Source: Flavobacteriales bacterium (GTDB lineage Bacteria; Bacteroidota; Bacteroidia; Flavobacteriales_F; PHOS-HE28). From it: a stretch of DNA of 60,665 bases. The notes below the pieces were generated by a model. It ran no database searches. It was not told where the DNA came from and worked only from the letters and a program-made list of their open reading frames with translations. A program made the translations under genes and the position numbers. Within the stretch, counting starts at the first letter, position 1; each line of letters opens with the position of its first letter. Below, piece after piece: positions 34,677 through 42,745 of the stretch. The stretch covers positions 1 through 60,665 of the forward strand of contig JACJZI010000015.1 in assembly GCA_020635655.1 (NCBI GenBank), read 5' to 3'.

Positions 34677-35351
34677 TTGAAACGCGCCCTTCTGATCGTT
34701 CTGCTGGTCCTGGTCGCGGACCAGGCGCTGAAGGTCTGGGTCAAGCTGCACTTCTACTACGACAGCGCGATCTCCATCCTTGGGGACAAGGGCTATCTGC
34801 ACTTCATCGAGAACCGGGGCATGGCCTTCGGTATGGAGTTCGGAGGGGACGTGGGCAAGCTGATGCTCACGCTGTTCCGGATCATCGCGGTGATCGTGAT
34901 CCTGATCATCATCCGGCGGTCCGTGAGCAAAGGAGCGTCGACCTGGACGATCGTGAGCCTGGCACTGATCATGGCCGGCGCGTTGGGCAACATCATCGAT
35001 AGCACCTTCTATGGGCTGATCTTCAGTGAGAGCACACCCTTTCAGAAGGCGGTGCTGTTCCCGCCCGGTGGCGGGTATGCGCCCCTGTTCCACGGTGCGG
35101 TCGTGGACATGTTCTACTTCCCGCTCTGGGAGGGCCGACTCCCCGACTGGCTGCCATTCTGGAGCGGGCAGACGGCCGTGTTCTTCCGGCCCGTGTTCAA
35201 CCTGGCCGATGCGTCCATCACGGTGGGCATGGTGTTCTTCATACTGCTCCAGCGCCAACAGGGACGTCGAGTACAGGAGGTGACGACCGATACGGCACCA
35301 ACACCTGAGGCTCCGGAGGGCGGGGCCGGGACCGATCCCGCGGCTCAATAG
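34677..35351 (+). CDS. lspA: Signal peptidase II (lipoprotein signal peptidase)
   Basis: The 224-residue inner-membrane aspartic protease cleaves lipoprotein signal peptides after lipidation. The two catalytic Asp are Asp144 (GAVVDMFYF) and Asp178 (FNLADASI), and 'ENRGMAFGM' plus 'GALGNIID' are also typical. It is longer than the E. coli enzyme because of an insert around residues 111-140 and a Pro/Thr/Glu-rich C-terminal tail after about 195. The start is a TTG at 34677, giving MKRALLIVLLV. Its stop overlaps the convergent gene by 7 bp. Confidence 0.93.
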   Translation: MKRALLIVLLVLVADQALKVWVKLHFYYDSAISILGDKGYLHFIENRGMAFGMEFGGDVGKLMLTLFRIIAVIVILIIIRRSVSKGASTWTIVSLALIMAGALGNIIDSTFYGLIFSESTPFQKAVLFPPGGGYAPLFHGAVVDMFYFPLWEGRLPDWLPFWSGQTAVFFRPVFNLADASITVGMVFFILLQRQQGRRVQEVTTDTAPTPEAPEGGAGTDPAAQ

Positions 35352-36250
35352 GGCGAAGTATCGATCCGGAGGCCGAAAAGGGCCTGGATGCCCACGGCGC
35401 TCACCTTGCGCATGTCGGGCACATCCCAGAAGCTGATCGCAGGTCGCAGCTCATGATAGAGATGCACCATCCGCCAGAATGGGTGCTTCCTCCCCAGGCG
35501 CAGATCGATACCCACCGGGATATAGCCGGCGTACCAGGTCCCATTTTCATGGGTGAACACCTCGTTGCGGGTCCGGTCGGTCAACTGGACGTAGTCCAGC
35601 CGTCCCCCACCATCCGAGCGCTCCACGTAGCGTTCGATGCGTTCCTCCACCTCGGTGCGCCCATCGAATGCCAGTCCGGCCTGCAAGCCGATGCCCCCGA
35701 AGAAGGTGACCCGTGTGTCGGTATGGGTGCGGAAGATCAGTGAAGCATTGAACGCCAACTGGCTTGCCTTGTGGGCGACATGGACCGTGCGTTCCCGGAC
35801 ACTGTCCACGGCATACCATTGCCCGGTCAGCGTGGACGTCAGCGTATCATACGGGGCGCGGTCGGTCCGATGGAACTCGGCACCGATGGCGGTGAGCGGC
35901 AGAAAGGTGTAGCCCAGCCGAAGCTCGGGGCCGCGCCGATGGCCGTTCACGACCCGGCGGCCCAGCACCAGGCCCAGGGCCATGTCGATCGCGGGCGAGC
36001 CATGGCCTTCGGCGATCCCTTGCCGTTCGTAGCCGGCGAAATCACCCTCCAGCAATACGGACGCAGGGACAAGGTCATGCAGATCGGTGATCGTGATCGT
36101 TGGTGCCGTGGCGATCAGACCACCCACCGTGGCTTGTGCATTGGCCACCACAGGTGACCGGAGCGTATCGATCCGGGGCTGTGCCGTTGAAATGGTGGCG
36201 CCACCGAACAGGGCCATCACGGCCAAGACGCTACCACGTGGTGCGAACAT
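35345..36250 (-). CDS. Putative outer-membrane beta-barrel protein, unknown function
   Basis: The 301-residue protein starts with a signal peptide (MFAPRGSVLAVMALFG ... STAQ, cleavage near residue 23). The rest is rich in alternating polar and hydrophobic stretches with aromatic residues, such as 'GPELRLGYTFLPLTAIGAEF', 'SQLAFNASLIFRTHTD', 'RVTFFGGIGLQAGLAF' and 'GYIPVGIDLRLG', and it ends in an aromatic residue (Tyr), which suits an outer-membrane barrel. I do not recognise a named family. The start at 36250 was chosen because the upstream 47 codons are low-complexity and lie 3' of asd. It overlaps lspA (convergent) by 7 bp. Confidence 0.65.
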   Translation of the reverse strand: MFAPRGSVLAVMALFGGATISTAQPRIDTLRSPVVANAQATVGGLIATAPTITITDLHDLVPASVLLEGDFAGYERQGIAEGHGSPAIDMALGLVLGRRVVNGHRRGPELRLGYTFLPLTAIGAEFHRTDRAPYDTLTSTLTGQWYAVDSVRERTVHVAHKASQLAFNASLIFRTHTDTRVTFFGGIGLQAGLAFDGRTEVEERIERYVERSDGGGRLDYVQLTDRTRNEVFTHENGTWYAGYIPVGIDLRLGRKHPFWRMVHLYHELRPAISFWDVPDMRKVSAVGIQALFGLRIDTSPY

Positions 36251-36269
36251 GAGAATGGAATTGGAACCT

Positions 36270-36277
36270 CCAAGGTA
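36270..36277 (-). promoter_or_regulatory. Possible minus-7 box (TACCTTGG) of the beta-barrel gene
   Basis: TACCTTGG on the minus strand is one base off TAnnTTTG, 19 bp before the ATG at 36250, in the gap after asd. Confidence 0.35.
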
Positions 36278-36308
36278 CGTCCGCGCACAAGCGCGCCGAC
36301 AAGCAGCC

Positions 36309-37319
36309 TCAGGACCCCGCGTCCACCCGGGACCGGAGCAGGCCCATGGATACGAGCAGCTCCGCGATCTGGACCGCATTGGTCGCCGCACCCTTGCGGA
36401 GGTTGTCCGCCACCACCCAGAGGTTCAGCGCGTTCGGCCGCGTCACGTCCCGGCGGATCCGCCCCACGAAAACGTCATCCTTCCCGGCCGCATCGATCGG
36501 CATTGGATAGGCGGAAGCGGCAGGGTCATCGCAGAGCACGACACCGGGTGCGCCCTGGATCAGTGAGCGCACCTCGTCCAGTTCGAAGGGCTTTGCGAAT
36601 TCCACGTTGATCGATTCGCTATGACCACCTGTCACAGGGACACGCACAGCGGTGGCGGTCATTGCGATCGCGGGGTCGAGGATCTTGTGCGTCTCGTTGA
36701 CCAACTTGAGCTCCTCCTTCGTGTACCCGCTCTCGGTGAACGAATCACACTGGGGGATCAGGTTCCCGGCGATGCGGTGCGGATAGACCGGGTCCACTGC
36801 CATTGCGGCCTGTTCGCTCTCGAGCTGCCGCACGGCCTTCATCCCCGTACCGGTCACGGCCTGATAGGTGGATACGATCACACGCAGGGCCCCGAACGCC
36901 CGATGCAACGGCGCCAGCACCATGAGCATTTGGATCGTGCTGCAATTGGGGTTCGCGATGATGCGGTCCTCCGATCCGAGCACCTGTCCATTGATCTCCG
37001 GCACCACCAGCTTCTTGGTGGGGTCCATGCGCCAGGCGCTGCTGTTGTCCACCACGATGCAGCCCCCTTCGGCGAACCTGGGCGCCCATTCCAGGGAAAT
37101 GGCACCGCCCGCGCTGAACAAGGCGAGGTCGGGTCGTGCAGCGATGGCGTCCTGCATGCCGATCACTGGAACATCCTGCCCCCGGAACCGCACATGGGAC
37201 CCGATGCTCCTGTCGCTCGCCACGGGCAGGAGCTGGTCCAAGGGGAATGCGCGCTCCTCGAGCACCTTCGACATCACCCCACCGACCAGCCCGGTGGCCC
37301 CGACCACGGCTACCTTCAT
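36309..37319 (-). CDS. asd: Aspartate-semialdehyde dehydrogenase
   Basis: The 336-residue NADPH enzyme makes aspartate semialdehyde for lysine, threonine and methionine and for diaminopimelate. It has MKVAVVGATGLVGG (Rossmann), 'ALFSAGGAISLEWAP', the nucleophile Cys126 in ANPNCSTIQ, 'YQAVTGTGMKA' and 'VPVTGGHSESINVEF'. Downstream of it (minus strand) is the beta-barrel gene. Its promoter box at 37347-37354 nearly touches the promoter of the divergent lamin-tail gene. Confidence 0.97.
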   Translation of the reverse strand: MKVAVVGATGLVGGVMSKVLEERAFPLDQLLPVASDRSIGSHVRFRGQDVPVIGMQDAIAARPDLALFSAGGAISLEWAPRFAEGGCIVVDNSSAWRMDPTKKLVVPEINGQVLGSEDRIIANPNCSTIQMLMVLAPLHRAFGALRVIVSTYQAVTGTGMKAVRQLESEQAAMAVDPVYPHRIAGNLIPQCDSFTESGYTKEELKLVNETHKILDPAIAMTATAVRVPVTGGHSESINVEFAKPFELDEVRSLIQGAPGVVLCDDPAASAYPMPIDAAGKDDVFVGRIRRDVTRPNALNLWVVADNLRKGAATNAVQIAELLVSMGLLRSRVDAGS

Positions 37320-37346
37320 GACGTTCCGTTAACGTGCGTCAGCGCC

Positions 37347-37354
37347 CGAAAGTA
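37347..37354 (-). promoter_or_regulatory. Minus-7 box of asd (TACTTTCG)
   Basis: TACTTTCG (TAnnTTCG) on the minus strand, 27 bp before the asd ATG. It is separated by one base from an oppositely oriented box at 37356-37363. Confidence 0.5.
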
Positions 37355-37355
37355 C

Positions 37356-37363
37356 TACCTTCC
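37356..37363 (+). promoter_or_regulatory. Possible minus-7 box of the lamin-tail gene (TACCTTCC)
   Basis: TACCTTCC is a weaker match, 17 bp before the ATG at 37381, back to back with the asd box. Confidence 0.35.
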
Positions 37364-37380
37364 CCGCCCTGTTCCGCCCG

Positions 37381-39981
37381 ATGTTCCGCGCCCTTCGTCG
37401 CACGCTGATCTTGACCCCTTCCGTTCTTCTCCTCGGCAGCGGGTACGCACAATTCTCGGACGACTTCAGCGACGGCGACTTCACCAGCAACCCTGCCTGG
37501 AGCGGCGATGATGGCCTCTTCACCATCGATGCAGGCCAGCTCCGCTCGCAAAGCCCGGGTGCGGCGAACTACCAATTGAGCACGCCGAGCACCCAGGCCA
37601 CCGGTGCCCAATGGGATTTCTTCATCAACTTGAAGTTCAGCACCAGTGGCGCCAATTACGCGGACGTCTATCTGATGAGCGATCAGGCGGACCTTTCCGC
37701 CAACGTGAACGGCTATTTCGTGCGGATCGGCGGGACCTCGGACCGCGTGGAACTGTTCCGGAGCGATGCGGGAACGGCCACCTCGCTGATCATGAGCCCG
37801 AACGGCATCGTCAACAGCAGCAGCGACAATCCGTTCCGCATCGAGGTGAAGCGGGACGCATCGGACCAATGGACCTTGTACTATGATGATGGTGCACTGG
37901 GCAGCTTCATCCTGGCGGGTGCCGTTATGGACAATTCGTACAGCAGCTGCACCCACTTCGGCATCCGCATCGAACAGAGTTCCGCGGCAGGCCCGATCAA
38001 CAACCACTTCTTCGACGACTTCGTCGTTGGCCCGATCGTCGTGGACACCGATCCGCCTCAGCTCACTGCGGTCGAGGTGCTCGACCAGGACCACGTCGAT
38101 GCGCTCTTCAATGAACCCGTGGACCAGGCAACGGCGGAGGTCGTTGGCAATTATGACATCCAACCTTTCCTTTCGGCCACCAATGCGCAACGGGATGCGA
38201 CCGAGCTGTCCCGGGTCCACCTTACGCTCTCTGCCTCCCTCGTGAGCGGTAACAGCTATACCCTTTTCGTCAACAATGTGGAGGACCTGAGCGGGAATGC
38301 CATCGTGAACGGCCAGCTCGCCTTCGACTACATCGTGCCCGACGAGGCCACGTTCCGGGACGTGGTCATCAACGAGATCATGGCGGACCCGACGCCGCAG
38401 GTGGGATTGCCCGATGCGGAGTTCGTCGAGGTATTCAACACCACATCGGACAGGACCTTCGACCTGGGCGGATGGACGATCACTGACGGCAGCACGGTCG
38501 GTACGCTGCCTTCCGTCACGCTTGGCCCGGGTGCGTTCGCCATTCTGACCGATGATGCCAACGCCGCCCTGTTCACCGGGTTCGGAACGGTGGTCAGCAT
38601 TCCCACGTTCCCTTCGCTGAACAATGACGGCGACCCGCTGTCCCTGAAGGACGACAATGGTGCGGAGATCGATGCAGTGACGTACGCACTGAGCTGGTAT
38701 CGCGACGGCAACAAGGATGCCGGTGGATGGACGCTTGAACAGATCAACCCCTTTGCCACCTGCAGCGGATCGGCGAACTGGATCGCCAGCAGCGATCCTG
38801 CAGGTGGCACGCCTGGTGAACAGAACAGTGCGTTCGACCCGACACCGGACTCCACACCACCTGCACTTGAGAGCGTCCTGGTGGCCGGCGCGCAGACCCT
38901 GATCCTGCAGTTCAATGAAACGATGGACCAAGGTTCCCTGACATCGGGTACGTACACCATCGATCCGTCGATCGCGGTGCAACAGGCGGTGGCCATCGCT
39001 CCCGATCAGGTGCAGCTCATCCTCATGGACCCGCTCGTGGTCGGAACACTGTATACGATCACGGTCGCTGATGTGACCGACTGCAGCGGCAATGCCATCG
39101 GTCAGGCCTCGGCCACCTTTGGCCTTCCCGAACCGGTCGAAGCCGGGGACATCGTGATCAACGAGGTGCTCTATGACCCGGTGACCGGTGGCAGCGACTT
39201 CGTGGAATTGTACAATCGTTCGCAGAAAGTACTGAGCCTCGCCGACCTCCAACTGGGGAACGTCAGCAACGGCGCCGTGGCGAACATCACCCCCATCAGC
39301 CAGCTACCCTATCTGCTCTTCCCCGGGGAATACATCGCCTTGACAGAGGACCCGACGGACATCATCACCCGCTATCCGCTCGGTCACGCGGACCGCATCC
39401 GACTTGCCGACCTGCCGAGCTACAACAACGGCAGCGGCAGCGTGATACTCCTTGATGCGAACAGCGACCAGCTGGAACGGTTCGATTACGACGACGACCT
39501 GCACTTCGCTCTCCTGAACGGGACCGAGGGCGTGAGCCTGGAACGGGTGGATCCGGACCGCGCGGCGAACGACCCCAGCAACTGGCACAGCGCCGCGGAG
39601 GCCGTGGGCTGGGCCACACCCGGGTATGAGAACTCCCAGTACGCGCCGCATGCCGAAGCGAGCGGTGCGATGACCATCGATCCCGCGATCTTCTCCCCGG
39701 ACAACGACGGTTATCAGGACCTGCTCACCATCGCCTATCGGTTCGACGAGCCGGGGTCCGTCGGGACCATGACCGTGTTCGACATCGCCGGCCGTGAGGT
39801 GGCGACATTGATGGAGAACGAACTCCTTGGGACCACTGGCGCGATCTCCTGGGACGGTGTGCAGACCGACAATACGCTTGCTCCGATGGGACCTTATGTG
39901 ATCTACTTCGAGGTCTACGACCTGGCTGGGAACATGCAGAAGTTCAGGAGGACCGTGGTGCTGGCACACAAGCTCCAGTGA
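37381..39981 (+). CDS. Secreted lamin-tail-domain protein with FlgD-like C-terminus
   Basis: The 866-residue protein has a signal peptide (about residues 1-23, ending GYAQ) and a jelly-roll-like N-terminal part (about 24-220). Two bacterial Ig-like (Big_5) units follow ('TAVEVLDQDHVDALFNEPV', 'ESVLVAGAQTLILQFNETM'), each before a lamin-tail domain ('VVINEIMADPTPQVGLPDAEFVEVFN' region near 325 and 'IVINEVLYDPVTGGSDFVELYN' near 592). The C-terminal 100 residues (FSPDNDGYQD ... VFDIAGREVATL ... YVIYFEVYDLAGN) resemble a FlgD-Ig-like fold used by many T9SS proteins. It is predicted to be a surface or secreted protein; lamin-tail domains often accompany nucleases or hydrolases, but no catalytic domain is seen. 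Confidence 0.8.
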   Translation: MFRALRRTLILTPSVLLLGSGYAQFSDDFSDGDFTSNPAWSGDDGLFTIDAGQLRSQSPGAANYQLSTPSTQATGAQWDFFINLKFSTSGANYADVYLMSDQADLSANVNGYFVRIGGTSDRVELFRSDAGTATSLIMSPNGIVNSSSDNPFRIEVKRDASDQWTLYYDDGALGSFILAGAVMDNSYSSCTHFGIRIEQSSAAGPINNHFFDDFVVGPIVVDTDPPQLTAVEVLDQDHVDALFNEPVDQATAEVVGNYDIQPFLSATNAQRDATELSRVHLTLSASLVSGNSYTLFVNNVEDLSGNAIVNGQLAFDYIVPDEATFRDVVINEIMADPTPQVGLPDAEFVEVFNTTSDRTFDLGGWTITDGSTVGTLPSVTLGPGAFAILTDDANAALFTGFGTVVSIPTFPSLNNDGDPLSLKDDNGAEIDAVTYALSWYRDGNKDAGGWTLEQINPFATCSGSANWIASSDPAGGTPGEQNSAFDPTPDSTPPALESVLVAGAQTLILQFNETMDQGSLTSGTYTIDPSIAVQQAVAIAPDQVQLILMDPLVVGTLYTITVADVTDCSGNAIGQASATFGLPEPVEAGDIVINEVLYDPVTGGSDFVELYNRSQKVLSLADLQLGNVSNGAVANITPISQLPYLLFPGEYIALTEDPTDIITRYPLGHADRIRLADLPSYNNGSGSVILLDANSDQLERFDYDDDLHFALLNGTEGVSLERVDPDRAANDPSNWHSAAEAVGWATPGYENSQYAPHAEASGAMTIDPAIFSPDNDGYQDLLTIAYRFDEPGSVGTMTVFDIAGREVATLMENELLGTTGAISWDGVQTDNTLAPMGPYVIYFEVYDLAGNMQKFRRTVVLAHKLQ

Positions 39982-40001
39982 TCCTCGGCAAAGCACGGGC
40001 C

Positions 40002-40009
40002 TAGCTTTG
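40002..40009 (+). promoter_or_regulatory. Minus-7 box of the aldehyde dehydrogenase gene (TAGCTTTG)
   Basis: TAGCTTTG matches TAnnTTTG exactly and ends 4 bp before the ATG at 40014, so the mRNA should have almost no leader. Confidence 0.6.
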
Positions 40010-40013
40010 TACC

Positions 40014-41480
40014 ATGGACGATCGGCAAGTATCCACCCTTCGCGATCTGCCATTGCAGGTCCATCGTGCCAACCGCATCAATGGACGATGGGAAAAGCAG
40101 GGTGACGGCACCTTCAATACCGTGTTGCACAAATACACCGGCGAGGTCCTCGCGGAGCTTCCGCATGCCTCGGCCGCACAAATGGACAAGGCGATCGGCG
40201 CGGCGCGGGACGCCACAAGGCCAATGGCCCAATTCAGTGCCGGGGACCGTTCCAGGGCATTGGAAAGACTGGCGGTCCTCATCGAAACGAACAAGGATGC
40301 ACTGGCCCGACTGATCATGATGGAGGCCGGCAAACCGATCACCTACGCCGAGGGGGAGGTCGCCCGTGCGATCACAACGACCAAGCTCGCCGCGGCCGAG
40401 GCATTGCGGCACGCTGGCGAGGTCGTGGTGGTGGATCATGACGCCGGGAAAGGCCGCCAGGCCTTCACGCGTCGGTACCCCATCGGTCCGGTGGCATGCA
40501 TCACGCCGTTCAACTTCCCCCTGAACCTGGTGATGCACAAGGTGGCCCCGGCCCTGGCCGCCGGCTGTCCGGTGGTACTGAAACCCGCGCCACAAGCCCC
40601 GCTGACCGCATTGGCGCTGGGGCAACTGATCGCGGAGCTGGACCTGCCCGACGGGGCGTTCCAAGTGCTGGTCTGCGGCAATGACGTGGCCGAACATCTG
40701 GTGAAGGACGAACGCATGTCCATGCTCAGTTTCACCGGCAGTGACAAGGTCGGGTGGCATCTCAAAGCGATCTGTGGGAAAAAGCGTGTCGCCCTGGAAC
40801 TAGGTGGCAACGCAGCGGTGGTCGTGGATGAAAGCGCCGAACTGGCGACCACGGCAAGGCTGATCGCTCGCGGCGCCTACCTCTACGCCGGGCAGATCTG
40901 CATTTCCACCCAACGCATTTTCGTGGCATCGTCGGTCTTTGACCGTTTTCAGGACCTGTTGGTGAAGGAGATCGCGGCGCTCCGCTCCGGAGATCCGGCC
41001 GACCCGCAGGTGTCCAACGGTCCCCTCATCGACCATGGCCATTTCGAGCGCATCGGGACCTGGGTGCAGGAAGCGATCGATGGTGGCGCGGAAGTGCGCA
41101 TTGGCGCCCGACCGCTCGATCCGGACCATCACATCTACGCCCCCACCCTGCTGTCCGGCACAACCGACCACATGAAAGTGAACAGCGAAGAGGTCTTCGG
41201 CCCAGTGGCCATCCTGGAGCGTTCGAACAGCTACTCGGAAGCGCTCGACCGCGTGAACGACTCCCGATTCGGCCTGCAGGCCGGCGTGTTCACCAACGAC
41301 CTCGCGCATGTGAAAGAGGCCCATGAAAAGCTGTGTGTGGGCGGTATCATGATCAATGATGTACCCGGCTTCCGAGTGGACGGCATGCCCTACGGGGGGG
41401 TGAAGGACAGCGGCTTAGGGCGCGAAGGTGTGCGCTATGCGATGGCGGAAATGACCGAGCCCCGGCTCCTGGTGTATTGA
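40014..41480 (+). CDS. Aldehyde dehydrogenase family protein
   Basis: The 488-residue NAD(P)-dependent ALDH has its general base Glu262 in ALELGGN and nucleophile Cys296 in GQICISTQR. 'PFNFPLNLVMHKVAPALAAG' and 'SFTGSDKVGWHL' mark the cofactor-binding part, and EEVFGPV the C-terminal signature. It oxidises an aldehyde to the acid in the cytoplasm. The substrate cannot be told; the sequence resembles succinate-semialdehyde or lactaldehyde-like members. It stands alone between two unrelated genes, and its start is fixed by a promoter box 4 bp upstream. Confidence 0.9.
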   Translation: MDDRQVSTLRDLPLQVHRANRINGRWEKQGDGTFNTVLHKYTGEVLAELPHASAAQMDKAIGAARDATRPMAQFSAGDRSRALERLAVLIETNKDALARLIMMEAGKPITYAEGEVARAITTTKLAAAEALRHAGEVVVVDHDAGKGRQAFTRRYPIGPVACITPFNFPLNLVMHKVAPALAAGCPVVLKPAPQAPLTALALGQLIAELDLPDGAFQVLVCGNDVAEHLVKDERMSMLSFTGSDKVGWHLKAICGKKRVALELGGNAAVVVDESAELATTARLIARGAYLYAGQICISTQRIFVASSVFDRFQDLLVKEIAALRSGDPADPQVSNGPLIDHGHFERIGTWVQEAIDGGAEVRIGARPLDPDHHIYAPTLLSGTTDHMKVNSEEVFGPVAILERSNSYSEALDRVNDSRFGLQAGVFTNDLAHVKEAHEKLCVGGIMINDVPGFRVDGMPYGGVKDSGLGREGVRYAMAEMTEPRLLVY

Positions 41481-41488
41481 CGCAACGG

Positions 41489-42181
41489 CTAGGATACCGT
41501 GTGTAGACAGGTCACGAAGTTGTCCAGCAGGTCTTCCTGTTGGCTGCCGCCCGGGGTGCTTCCGGAGAGATCGATCCCGGACATCAGTTCCTGCAACAGG
41601 ACATCCACATGCAGCAGAAGTCCACCCTGATCGGGGATCGGCAGGAAGAAGGGAAGGTCGATGCTCCGTAGCGTCGCCGGTTCGGGCACCTCGACCCGGA
41701 ACGGGGCATCAAGTGTTCCGTCCCCATCCGTATCCACACTTCCGACAAGTACCAGTGCGGGCCACTCCCGCTGTTGCACAACGTGCCCGACCACCGGGCC
41801 GGTGGGCCCGTCCGCATGCTTTCCGATCGTGAACCGCATGTGGCGCAGCACACCAGTACTGGCATGACCGATGGCCATGGCGCTCGTATCGGCCGAGGAG
41901 ACCCCACAGGTCCGTACTGGATCGCTGAACAGCACCCCGCCGGCCGGGTCGATCAGCTCCGGCGCGTCCAACCGGGCCAGGATGCGATCGAAGCGAACGG
42001 CATGCCCCATGCCATCCGCATAGGTCGTCCCGGCATCAAATACGCCCGCCCCCCAATGGAACTCGAACCGGGCGGTCACATTGGGCACCGTCGGGTCGTC
42101 AGGTTGGAAGGGCGGGTCCTTTAGGCAGGCGGTGGACCAAACCGCCAGGAAGGCGAGCAGGATCGCCTTTCGATCGTTCAT
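41489..42181 (-). CDS. MbnP-like lipoprotein
   Basis: The 230-residue protein begins with a lipoprotein signal peptide (MNDRKAILLAFLAVWSTAC; lipid Cys at residue 19). The mature part has 'ARFEFHWGAGVFDAGTTY' and 'GHAVRFDRILARLDAPELID', followed by 'DTSAMAIGH', a layout I match to MbnP-like proteins, a family linked to copper and methanobactin uptake in methanotrophs but widespread in Bacteroidota. Metal binding here is inferred. The ATG at 42181 was chosen because it starts the lipoprotein signal; the frame continues upstream through a palindrome. It is downstream of a small Cys-motif membrane protein on the same strand. Confidence 0.65.
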   Translation of the reverse strand: MNDRKAILLAFLAVWSTACLKDPPFQPDDPTVPNVTARFEFHWGAGVFDAGTTYADGMGHAVRFDRILARLDAPELIDPAGGVLFSDPVRTCGVSSADTSAMAIGHASTGVLRHMRFTIGKHADGPTGPVVGHVVQQREWPALVLVGSVDTDGDGTLDAPFRVEVPEPATLRSIDLPFFLPIPDQGGLLLHVDVLLQELMSGIDLSGSTPGGSQQEDLLDNFVTCLHTVS

Positions 42182-42239
42182 CTTGTACTTGTGCTTCCCA
42201 CGGTCGAGCCATGGCCATGATCGTTCGGAACATGGGGCT

Positions 42240-42262
42240 CTGTTGATCGGGCCGATCAACAG
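42240..42262. promoter_or_regulatory. 23-bp inverted repeat upstream of the MbnP-like gene
   Basis: CTGTTGATCGG and CCGATCAACAG are perfect 11-bp arms around a single central base. The repeat lies in the 112-bp gap between the two minus-strand genes. Its almost absent loop favours a protein-binding operator over a terminator. Confidence 0.5.
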
Positions 42263-42293
42263 GGCCGACCACCGGACGCTCCGGTGGCGCTGT

Positions 42294-42668
42294 TCACGAC
42301 CAGGGCACGGGGGGCTCCGGCGGATCCGACCGCGACACCAGGACCTTCATGCACAAGGAATGCCGTATATCACGCCCCTGCGGATCGAGCACGCGGACCT
42401 GGGCCAACTCCTCGGCGATCACTGGTCCGCTATGCGGTGCGAAGCGGGGCTCCGCGCGGGGTGCCTGTTCCCGCTCCACCTTGTCCAGCCGAAGGACGAG
42501 CACACAGTCTCCATGACAGGTGCGCACCGCAGCGGGCACATGCCGCTGTGCACAAAGGTCCTCCATGACATGCGCCAGGTCCATCCGCCATGCCACCACC
42601 ATCCCGCCCGCGAGGATCCACGGAAGCGCAGTGGCCAGCAGAATGACGAACGCAAGCATCCGACGCAT
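42294..42668 (-). CDS. Small membrane protein with C..CxGxC motif, unknown function
   Basis: The 124-residue protein starts at MRRMLAFV and has one hydrophobic N-terminal segment (about residues 4-27). A motif C39-x11-C51-x3-C55 (CHGDC) follows the membrane segment. Small Bacteroidota proteins with a similar C...C.G.C motif are known to me near copper-handling genes, but no function is established. It is probably exposed to the periplasm. A TACCTTCG box lies 4 bp upstream, which excludes the longer open frame to 42917. The MbnP-like lipoprotein gene follows it on the same strand. Confidence 0.6.
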   Translation of the reverse strand: MRRMLAFVILLATALPWILAGGMVVAWRMDLAHVMEDLCAQRHVPAAVRTCHGDCVLVLRLDKVEREQAPRAEPRFAPHSGPVIAEELAQVRVLDPQGRDIRHSLCMKVLVSRSDPPEPPVPWS

Positions 42669-42672
42669 GGTG

Positions 42673-42680
42673 CGAAGGTA
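42673..42680 (-). promoter_or_regulatory. Minus-7 box (TACCTTCG) of the Cys-motif gene
   Basis: TACCTTCG (TAnnTTCG) on the minus strand ends 4 bp before the ATG at 42668, suggesting an almost leaderless mRNA. Confidence 0.45.
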
Positions 42681-42745
42681 TCGCCCCATCGGGGTCGCGA
42701 CCTGATCCACGTCAAGCCCGTGGCCTTGACCGAGATTTGTGGTCC

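Noticed and set aside
37339..39252. 637-codon minus-strand open frame antisense to the lamin-tail gene
   Set aside because: It lacks any recognisable domain and lies wholly opposite a gene with signal peptide and clear domains; GC-rich DNA gives long chance frames.
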